13,323 nt of DNA, from the NCBI GenBank assembly GCA_016763235.1, contig JAESUE010000323.1:1-13323 (forward strand), given 5' to 3'. How positions within the stretch are numbered: the stretch's first letter is position 1; each line of letters opens with the position of its first letter. Position numbers and translations under genes: made by a program. Of this stretch, positions 1 to 5,774 are shown piece after piece. The stretch comes from Pseudomonadales bacterium (GTDB taxonomy: Bacteria; Pseudomonadota; Gammaproteobacteria; Pseudomonadales; UBA3067). A model generated the notes under the pieces. It did no database searches. It saw only the letters and a program-made list of their open reading frames with translations, and had not been told where the DNA came from.

Positions 1-20
1 TAAATGATCACTTTTTAACG

Positions 21-60
21 CTGTTATGCGCGAATTTGAGCGTGAGCTGAGTAGTTACGC
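21..60 (+). repeat. Dispersed intergenic repeat, copy 1
   Basis: This stretch shares a 26-base core (33-58) with copy 2 at 5743-5768; 24 of 26 bases are identical, with differences only at the 14th and 21st core bases. The left arm (21-32) has diverged and aligns to copy 2 only with a gap. The right arm ends in GTTAC, as in copy 2. It lies in non-coding DNA about 75 bp before the DUF523-DUF1722 gene. Its function is unknown; a REP-like element or a miniature mobile repeat is possible. Confidence 0.6.
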
Positions 61-108
61 CCGGCCTTACATAGAATGACTAGTCTGCTCGTAGAAGGGG
101 AAGCAAAA

Positions 109-147
109 ATGCAGCACTCTGGATTCAGCCACAATGAAACATCATAA
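109..147 (+). CDS. Possible 12-residue leader peptide overlapping the next gene's start
   Basis: An ATG at 109 opens a 12-codon frame (MQHSGFSHNETS) that ends with TAA at 145-147. It is preceded by a strong purine-rich Shine-Dalgarno stretch, AAGGGGAA at about 95-102, with suitable spacing. The following large gene starts at 134 in another frame, inside this small frame, and has no obvious ribosome site of its own. This arrangement would allow translational coupling. Nothing in the peptide points to a known leader such as an attenuator, and it may be chance. The alternative is that the strong ribosome site simply serves the ATG at 134 at poor spacing. Confidence 0.3.
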   Translation: MQHSGFSHNETS

Positions 148-1069
148 AATATACATCGGAATTAGCAGCTGCCTGCTGGGAGAAAATGTGCGTTATGACG
201 GCGGCCACACATATAATGCCCATATTGTTGAAACACTTCGGGATTACTGCCATTTCAATAGCTTTTGCCCTGAAACCGATATTGGCCTTGGCATTCCTCG
301 CCCGCCCATTCAACTACACTGGAATAAAAATACCATTCAATGCCTTGCGGTTGACGATGCGTCAATAAACCTCACCCAACAACTTATAGATTGCGCCGAC
401 AAGCAAAAACTCGCGCATAAACAATTATCTGCCTATATTTTCAAACGAAATTCACCCAGTTGCGGCCCCATACACGTGAAAATAATCAGAGAGGGGCAAA
501 TTGAATTTACCAGCGTGGGGATTTATTCCCAAAGGTTGCAAGAAAATTTCCCCTCTATGCCCATTGCTGATGAAGACACGCTGGCTCAAGCAGGGGCCTT
601 AGAAAACTTTATGCAAAGAGCCGTCGCTTATCAGCGTTGGCAACGTTTAATCGCCGAAAATATAAATATTGCAACGCTAACCCGCTTCCATCAACAATAT
701 GACCTCCTTGTAAAAAGCCATGATGAAAGAGCGTGCTACAAACTTGGCCAAATACTGTTGAACACCGACAGCCTATCTACCACAAAACTGGCTGAGCGCT
801 ATGTAAGTGCGCTAATGGATAGCTTAGCGGTAAGCGTTACCCGCAAAGGCTTATTTAAGGTTCTTGATTTGCTCTTAAAGCGTGTTGAAATACACGCGAA
901 CACAGCCGACTTTCAGTGTGCAAAAAAACACCTCGAACAATACCGAGTTGAAGCCTGCACCCTACAAACACTCATTGCCCTCTTTAAACCGTATATCGAT
1001 AAAGACCCAGAACCCATCTTCTCCCAATCCTATTTTTTACGACCGCACCCCGTGGAACTGCTTGATTAA
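134..1069 (+). CDS. DUF523-DUF1722 fusion protein (TudS/YbgA-type)
   Basis: This is a 311-residue protein with two recognisable domains. Residues about 5-155 form a DUF523 domain, with ISSCLLGENVRYDGG near the start, a CPE motif at residue 45 and RNSPSCG at about 105-111. Residues about 184-300 form a DUF1722 domain (YbgA-like, including the RYVSALMDSL stretch). DUF523 includes TudS, a thiouracil desulfidase that binds a [4Fe-4S] cluster through three cysteines. C13, C45 and C110 here are good candidates for these ligands. Whether this fusion desulfurates thiouracil or does something else cannot be told from sequence. No signal peptide is visible, so it should be cytoplasmic. The start at 134 gives the normal family N-terminus, and an in-frame TAG at 92-94 with no start codon between leaves no alternative. 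Its own ribosome site is weak. Confidence 0.9.
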   Translation: MKHHKIYIGISSCLLGENVRYDGGHTYNAHIVETLRDYCHFNSFCPETDIGLGIPRPPIQLHWNKNTIQCLAVDDASINLTQQLIDCADKQKLAHKQLSAYIFKRNSPSCGPIHVKIIREGQIEFTSVGIYSQRLQENFPSMPIADEDTLAQAGALENFMQRAVAYQRWQRLIAENINIATLTRFHQQYDLLVKSHDERACYKLGQILLNTDSLSTTKLAERYVSALMDSLAVSVTRKGLFKVLDLLLKRVEIHANTADFQCAKKHLEQYRVEACTLQTLIALFKPYIDKDPEPIFSQSYFLRPHPVELLD

Positions 1070-1134
1070 CTTGCATCGTACTTTCGCTCTCTGATATACC
1101 TATTAACGTTTAAACAACGTGAAAGATTTTTGTT

Positions 1135-1182
1135 ATGAAATTAAATGGATAATCCGTTCTTATCACTGGCGCGTCTTCCGGC
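1135..1182 (+). other. 5' end of the SDR frame interrupted by an in-frame TAA
   Basis: Reading from the ATG at 1135 in the frame of the dehydrogenase gives MKLNG, then TAA at 1150-1152, then SVLITGASSGVG. This is exactly a normal SDR N-terminus, where a Lys is common at the stop position (for example GKSVLITGASSG). A single AAA-to-TAA change would explain it. There is no ATG, GTG or TTG between the TAA and the GTG at 1183, so the glycine-rich nucleotide loop TGASSGVG cannot be made from a standard start without readthrough. An assembly or sequencing error is also possible. Confidence 0.7.
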
Positions 1183-1896
1183 GTGGGGGCAGAGCTGGCA
1201 CGACAACTGGCGAAAAAACACTGCAAACTCGCTTTATTGGCGAGAAGTAAAGATAAGCTTCAAGCCTTGCAAGAAGAGTTGCAAAGCAAAGGTGCCCACG
1301 TTGAAATATACGCAGTGGATGTGCGTGAGCGAGAAGCGCTGGAGCAAGCAATATATTCTGCCAATGAAAGGCTCAATGGTTTGGATGTGGTTTTTGCCAA
1401 TGCCGGAGTAGGGGTATTAAAACCGGCCCACCAACTTAAACCCCATCAAATTGAAGCCATGATTGAGGTGAACTATGTGGGTGCCATCAACACCTTATTG
1501 ATTGCATTGCCTTTATTGCTAGAAAAAGGACAGGGTCAACTGGTAGGGATTTCCAGTATCGCTTCTATTCGGGGCCTCCCTGGCGGCGCACTTTATTCTT
1601 CCACCAAAGCGGGTTTAAATACCTTTTTGGAAACGCTCAGGGTGGAATATCGACGAAAAAATATCGAAGTGACCACTGTTTGCCCCGGATTTATTCGCAC
1701 CCCCATGACAGCCGATATAGAAGACTCCATACCCTTTATGCTGGACGTAGATAAAGCTGTCGCTATCATTATCCAAGGGGTAGAGCTTGGAAAGGCGGTA
1801 GTCGGCGTGCCCGGATGGTTATACAACCTCGTAAATTTAATGCGCTTCTTACCCAGCGAACTTTATACCCGCGTTGCCAGCTTACGCAGTAAATAA
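1183..1896 (+). CDS. Short-chain dehydrogenase/reductase, N-terminus disrupted
   Basis: This frame encodes a classical SDR oxidoreductase using NAD(P)(H). Visible motifs, numbered from the GTG at 1183, are a FANAG motif (NAG at 73-75), catalytic Ser at about 125 in GISSIAS, the YxxxK pair Y138/K142 in YSSTK, and PGFIRTPMT after strand six. The substrate cannot be predicted. From this GTG the product is 237 residues and lacks beta-1 and most of the TGxxxGxG dinucleotide loop. That loop is encoded upstream in the same frame behind a TAA (1150-1152), and the GTG has no ribosome site. The intact ancestral gene was therefore probably 1135-1896, 253 codons. The rest of the frame is undamaged, so any inactivation is recent or the stop is an error. 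The stop lies 7 nt before sixA, suggesting co-transcription. Confidence 0.8.
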   Translation: MGAELARQLAKKHCKLALLARSKDKLQALQEELQSKGAHVEIYAVDVREREALEQAIYSANERLNGLDVVFANAGVGVLKPAHQLKPHQIEAMIEVNYVGAINTLLIALPLLLEKGQGQLVGISSIASIRGLPGGALYSSTKAGLNTFLETLRVEYRRKNIEVTTVCPGFIRTPMTADIEDSIPFMLDVDKAVAIIIQGVELGKAVVGVPGWLYNLVNLMRFLPSELYTRVASLRSK

Positions 1897-1903
1897 GCAA
1901 ACT

Positions 1904-2437
1904 ATGAATCATGAACTCTTCCTCATGCGCCATGCAAAATCTGACTGGTCGCAAAACTGCAGTGATTTTGAGCGCCGCTTAAGCAAAAGGGGCCGCCGCA
2001 GTGCGAAAAGAATAGGCCGGTGGATCAAAAAGCAGCAGATCAGGCCCCAAAAAATACTTGTGTCACCCGCCCACCGCGCGCTAAAAACAGCAGAATTACT
2101 CTGTCAGGAAGCGTCCATTAAGGCGGAGGCTATCGAAATAATTCCTGAGATTTACCAAGCTTCCGAGGAAGACTTGTATCGTCTATTACGTCAAGTTCCC
2201 GATAAATTCGAATCTGTTATTATTATCGGTCATAATCCATCCCTAGAAGGCCTGCTGAAATCTTTAGTTATTAATGCCCCTCTCATTCCAGAAAACGGGA
2301 AATTATTACCTACAGCAAGTGTTGCACATATAACAATCCCGCCAAACTGGCATACCCTAGCGCTTAAACAAGGCTTTCTTCACTCCATCACACGGCCTCG
2401 TTCGCTTTTTCATACCACTGAAACTGAACGTAATTAA
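1904..2437 (+). CDS. sixA: Phosphohistidine phosphatase SixA
   Basis: This is a 177-residue histidine phosphatase superfamily protein of SixA type and length. The RHx motif is LMRHAKSDW, with catalytic H10. SPAHRALKTAE carries the second conserved arginine, R58. IIIGHNPSLEGLL supplies the late histidine H110. SixA removes phosphate from phosphohistidine; in E. coli it acts on HPt domains and on the nitrogen PTS protein. The ATG at 1904 is chosen over the TTG at 1874 because the family starts right before the first beta-strand and the TTG lies inside the SDR gene. It begins 7 nt after the SDR stop and is followed 76 nt later by a CHAD gene, a pairing that suggests a link to phosphate or polyphosphate biology. 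The target here is unknown. Confidence 0.9.
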   Translation: MNHELFLMRHAKSDWSQNCSDFERRLSKRGRRSAKRIGRWIKKQQIRPQKILVSPAHRALKTAELLCQEASIKAEAIEIIPEIYQASEEDLYRLLRQVPDKFESVIIIGHNPSLEGLLKSLVINAPLIPENGKLLPTASVAHITIPPNWHTLALKQGFLHSITRPRSLFHTTETERN

Positions 2438-2513
2438 CGTTAGGGCAGCCCTTTTTTAGAGACGCTCAAAACAAACGCCTGAACATTAACACCTTCAAAT
2501 AAGTAGTTTTAAA

Positions 2514-4076
2514 ATGAACGAATTTTTACTGCCCAAATCCATACCAAAAATTGCGCTAAAAGAAAATTTAGTCGCAACATTCCCCCTTGAAGAAGATAGC
2601 CCTCGCACAATTCATCGCTATTACCGAGATACATTTGATTGGCGGCTCTACAAAAAAGGCTACCTGTTTCAAGTAGATAGTGACAATACCAGTTACGAAC
2701 TAAATCTTATCTCCCTTGAAGGTGAAGAGCCCCGTGTTTTAACGATGCAAAGCCAACCCCGTTATATCGAAGATATTCCATCAAAGATATGGCAGCAGAA
2801 ATTGCATGGTACGTTAAATATTCGCGCATTAATGAACCATATCACCCTCAGTTTGCGCCAACACACACTGCGCTACGTAGACAAAGATGGGAAAACCGTC
2901 GCTCGCCTCTATATCGAAGAAGCCCGACTACCCCAAGCGAATGGCCGTATGAAAACCCTCGAGACCCGTGTTCGCATTGTACCCGTGAAAGGCTACGGCA
3001 AAGCCAGCACTGAACTGAGCAAGTTCTTAAAAAAAGAATATAAACTTAAACCCGTAAAACAGCCGCAGTTTGCCTCTGCAGCACAAGCGATTGATTTATC
3101 CATCAATTCCTACAGCAATCAGCTTGCTCACCCTTTCTCTGATCAAGATCGCACTGACCAAGCATTAAAAGCCTTATTGCTAACGCTTCTCGGCACCATA
3201 GAAGTGAACGAAACGGGAACTGTTGAAGATATAGATAGTGAATTTCTTCATGACCTGCGCGTTTCCGTAAGACGCACGCGCTCTGCTCTCAGCCAGGTTA
3301 AACATATTTTCCCGCAGCGCAGTCTGCAACGATTCGAAAGCGCTTTCTCATGGATCGGGCAATTTACCGGCCCCACGCGTGATATGCATGTTTACCTACT
3401 TAACTTTGATGGCTACCAAGCAGCTCTGCCAAAAAAAATGCAGGCACATCTTTTCCCTCTAAAAGATTTCCTTATTCGACATCAAAAACTCGAACATGAA
3501 AAACTGGTTGCCGCAATAAAAAGTCACCGCTATCAAGCATTAAAACAAAGCTGGCGTATATTTTTGACAAGCCCATGCCCAGAAAAAACCAGTTTGGAAA
3601 ATGCGACAAAACCGATCAAGGAAACCGCCGACATCCATATTTGGCAGGCCTACGCCAAACTAATGAAACGCGGTAGAGCCATCACTGAAGCATGCCCTGA
3701 CGAAAAATTACACAAACTCAGAATTGTGGCAAAAAAACTTCGCTACTTGCTGGAATTTTTTCAAAACCTGTACCCCCAGAAGAGAATTAAAGCGCTTATC
3801 AGTGAGCTTAAAAAATTACAGGATGTTCTCGGTGACTTTCAGGATCTCTCGGTACAAATAAATGCCTTGCGCGATTTTGAAATACAAATGAAAGAAGAAG
3901 GCGCTCTGAATGCAGATACAGAAGCCGCCATGGAATTACTGGTGCATCAATTGCGGGGTCGAATAAAGGCCCAGCGTAAGCTTTTTGAAAGTCGATTTTC
4001 TGACTTTTCCGATGCAAGCATGCGCACTGAATTCAAAATGCTTTTTAAAAAGGTAGGTCTTAATCGGACCCTGTAA
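2514..4076 (+). CDS. CHAD-domain protein with degenerate CYTH-like N-terminus
   Basis: This is a 520-residue, probably cytoplasmic protein. Residues about 15-160 resemble a CYTH/triphosphate tunnel domain (YYRDTFDWRLYKKGY at 36-50), but I do not see the ExExK catalytic signature, so enzymatic activity is doubtful. Residues about 210-510 form a CHAD domain of two helical repeats. The first has FLHDLRVSVRRTRSAL (H246, R249, R253, R254, R256) and TRDMHV. The second has LHKLRIVAKKLRYLLEFF (H400, R403, K407, K408, R410) and LQDVLGDFQDL. CHAD domains bind inorganic polyphosphate through such basic residues. It sits between sixA and a ParA-type gene on the same strand. Its last Leu codon and TAA stop fall inside a copy of a dispersed repeat. 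The ribosome site before the ATG is weak. Confidence 0.88.
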   Translation: MNEFLLPKSIPKIALKENLVATFPLEEDSPRTIHRYYRDTFDWRLYKKGYLFQVDSDNTSYELNLISLEGEEPRVLTMQSQPRYIEDIPSKIWQQKLHGTLNIRALMNHITLSLRQHTLRYVDKDGKTVARLYIEEARLPQANGRMKTLETRVRIVPVKGYGKASTELSKFLKKEYKLKPVKQPQFASAAQAIDLSINSYSNQLAHPFSDQDRTDQALKALLLTLLGTIEVNETGTVEDIDSEFLHDLRVSVRRTRSALSQVKHIFPQRSLQRFESAFSWIGQFTGPTRDMHVYLLNFDGYQAALPKKMQAHLFPLKDFLIRHQKLEHEKLVAAIKSHRYQALKQSWRIFLTSPCPEKTSLENATKPIKETADIHIWQAYAKLMKRGRAITEACPDEKLHKLRIVAKKLRYLLEFFQNLYPQKRIKALISELKKLQDVLGDFQDLSVQINALRDFEIQMKEEGALNADTEAAMELLVHQLRGRIKAQRKLFESRFSDFSDASMRTEFKMLFKKVGLNRTL

Positions 4077-4103
4077 CTGTTCAGGTTGCGTTCAAATTTG
4101 AGC
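4071..4103 (+). repeat. Dispersed intergenic repeat, interrupted partial copy 3
   Basis: The sequence begins CTGTAACTGTTCA (4071-4083), identical to the left arm of copy 2 at 5730-5742. An 11-base insertion (4084-4094) follows, then AATTTGAGC (4095-4103), matching the start of the shared core. After that the match ends. The TAA stop of the CHAD gene (4074-4076) is part of the repeat arm. The copy therefore lies at the 3' end of a gene, like copy 2 beside the hybrid kinase stop. Confidence 0.5.
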
Positions 4104-4133
4104 CAAACAAACCTCTAGTAGCGAAATAAACCA

Positions 4134-4880
4134 ATGAAAGTTCTTGCCTGTTACAATATAAAAGGTGGTGTCGGTAAAACGACCACCTCTGTTAACCTTT
4201 CTTATATTTGCGCCAATGAAGGTGCGCGTGTGCTTGTCTGGGATCTTGACCCTCAAGGTGCCGCCAGTTTTTATTTTCGTATCAAACCAAAAGTAAAAGG
4301 CGGCGTCGAAAAACTATTCGACAAAAAACCTGACGTTTATGACGCCATCAAAGGAACTGATTACCTTAATATTGATTTACTCCCGGCAGATTTTTCTTAT
4401 CGAAATATGGATATACTGCTGGAGTCCTCAAAAAAACCACGGTCCCGTTTTCGTACTATTCTCAGCGCATTGGAGGATGAATATGATTACGTTTTTCTCG
4501 ACTGCCCTCCCAGCTTTTCCATGGTGTCAGAAAGTGTATTCTTTGTAAGCGATGCGTTGCTAATCCCGACCATACCCACAACGCTTTCTCTTCGTACCTT
4601 GGAACAAGTACTAAAATACACCGATGACAAAATACTTAAAAAGCTGGCTATTTTGCCTTTCTTTTCCATGGTAGATAGGCGTAAAAATATGCACAAATTG
4701 ATTTGTGAAAGGCCGCCGAAAATGGGGGTTAAATTTCTTGAGGCATTTATTCCCTATGCCAGCGAAGTGGAACGTATGGGCATCGAGCGGCGTCCTATTT
4801 TAGACTACGCCGGCCATAGCAAATCGGCAAAATGCTACTTGGCACTGTGGCAAGAAATAAAGGAACGGCTTAAGTTGTAA
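4134..4880 (+). CDS. Orphan ParA/MinD-family ATPase
   Basis: This is a 248-residue P-loop ATPase of the ParA/MinD type. A deviant Walker A, KGGVGKTT, lies at residues 10-17, with signature lysine K10 and P-loop lysine K15. The Walker A' segment VWDLDPQGAAS carries D39, and Walker B is YVFLDCPPS with D123. Such ATPases dimerise on ATP and position DNA or protein cargo. There is no N-terminal DNA-binding extension of the plasmid ParA kind. No ParB gene or obvious parS site is present, so chromosome or plasmid partition is unlikely. The gene starts 57 nt after the CHAD gene on the same strand, so its cargo may be related to that protein (inference). Its last 11 bp overlap the convergent minus-strand gene. 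Confidence 0.88.
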   Translation: MKVLACYNIKGGVGKTTTSVNLSYICANEGARVLVWDLDPQGAASFYFRIKPKVKGGVEKLFDKKPDVYDAIKGTDYLNIDLLPADFSYRNMDILLESSKKPRSRFRTILSALEDEYDYVFLDCPPSFSMVSESVFFVSDALLIPTIPTTLSLRTLEQVLKYTDDKILKKLAILPFFSMVDRRKNMHKLICERPPKMGVKFLEAFIPYASEVERMGIERRPILDYAGHSKSAKCYLALWQEIKERLKL

Positions 4881-5667
4881 CGACAAGCCCTTTCTCGGCC
4901 AGCAAAAGTTCAACCAAGTCGCTGATGTCATTTTCTTTTAGCTGCAGCTCCCCCACTAAAGAGCTGCATAAATTGGCGCCTGCCGGCTGCTGGGGTGATT
5001 TATCAAGAAACAAGGTTAAGGCAGCGCCACCCCCCTTAAGCACATCTTGAATAACCCAAGGGCTGAGCATAGCCGCATCTTCCTGTACCGGACACTGAAC
5101 AATATTATGTAAAGCAGTCAGCAACTTGGGGCCAATAAATTGGGGGGGCATTGTACCCTGGTTTTTCTCCAGCAAGCGCTCGGCATGAGCAGCATAAAAA
5201 TCAAGAAAACAATTACCCTGTTCAAACAATAAAAAAGCATTATGCACTTTTTTATATGCTTTAAATTTTCTAGGGGGATTATTACTGCATTCAGCTTGCA
5301 CCCAAACCTCTCTGCCTAGAGCATACTTTTCTGGCAGACTTTCTCCTGCCAATAACGTGAATCGTTCAGGCGCAAATATCAAAAAGTCTGCATCAAGCCA
5401 AACAACACGCTCATAGCCGGATGCGAGATATTTTTGCAGCCATTTCAAACGAGCAATATCCGTTGCAATCACAAGCTGTTGCTTGGTTTTTTTGATCACC
5501 CAGTCGGGTACTATTTCAAAGAATTCATCACCCAGAAATTGATAGTCAAAACAATTGTGTTTCGCCCAGTTTTCGACAGAATCCAAACAAGGGCTTAACC
5601 ACGAATAAGGTAGTGGTGTTCGATGGGACTGAAGAACAAGCGTAGAAGGCACCGTATTATTTTTCAC
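4870..5667 (-). CDS. Putative DxD glycosyltransferase-like protein
   Basis: This is a 265-residue protein that I recognise only loosely. The best clue is residues 69-97: TDIARLKWLQKYL followed by RVVWLDADFLIF. It resembles the (S/T)DxxR...DxD arrangement of GT-A fold glycosyltransferases such as GT32/GT34-type enzymes, with D92-A-D94 as the metal-binding candidate. No signal peptide or membrane segment is evident. The start is GTG at 5665-5667; no other start is available before an upstream in-frame TAG, and AGGA lies about 10 nt upstream. It stands alone, converging on the ParA gene with an 11 bp overlap, and is separated by 107 nt from the kinase gene upstream. No sugar-biosynthesis genes are nearby, so donor and acceptor are unknown. 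Confidence 0.7.
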   Translation of the reverse strand: MKNNTVPSTLVLQSHRTPLPYSWLSPCLDSVENWAKHNCFDYQFLGDEFFEIVPDWVIKKTKQQLVIATDIARLKWLQKYLASGYERVVWLDADFLIFAPERFTLLAGESLPEKYALGREVWVQAECSNNPPRKFKAYKKVHNAFLLFEQGNCFLDFYAAHAERLLEKNQGTMPPQFIGPKLLTALHNIVQCPVQEDAAMLSPWVIQDVLKGGGAALTLFLDKSPQQPAGANLCSSLVGELQLKENDISDLVELLLAEKGLVVTT

Positions 5668-5729
5668 CCCTGATAATTCCTAAATGCGATTCAAGTGATT
5701 AAAATATGTTTACCACTATTCAGCGAACT

Positions 5730-5770
5730 CTGTAACTGTTCAAATTTGAGCGTGATCTGAGTCGTTACAG
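5730..5770 (+). repeat. Dispersed intergenic repeat, copy 2 (complete, inverted ends)
   Basis: This is the best copy, 41 bp long. It starts with CTGTAAC (5730-5736) and ends with its exact reverse complement GTTACAG (5764-5770), giving a 7-bp inverted repeat around 27 bases. A smaller perfect palindrome, TCAAATTTGA, lies inside at 5740-5749. The 26-base core (5743-5768) recurs at 33-58. It lies 4 bp beyond the stop codon of the hybrid kinase gene, between that gene and the glycosyltransferase-like gene. No T-run follows, so it is not a standard intrinsic terminator on either strand. Confidence 0.65.
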
Positions 5771-5774
5771 ATTT

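Noticed and set aside
1..3. TAA at the very start of the window as the stop of an upstream gene
   Set aside because: A three-base match cannot be supported without upstream sequence.
827..844. Near-perfect inverted repeat GCGGTAA / TTACCCGC
   Set aside because: It lies inside a well-supported coding region, has an unpaired base and is probably chance.
1145..1411. 88-residue frame starting at ATG 1145
   Set aside because: It overlaps the dehydrogenase in another frame and has no family features, whereas the SDR frame carries all the conserved motifs.
2442..2457. AGGG-CAG-CCCT followed by a T-run after sixA, resembling a terminator
   Set aside because: The stem is only 4 bp with a 3-base loop, too weak to call an intrinsic terminator with confidence.
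5730..5770. Inverted-end repeat as an integron attC site
   Set aside because: The ends do not fit the RYYYAAC/GTTRRRY core sites, the element is short, and no integrase or cassette array is present.
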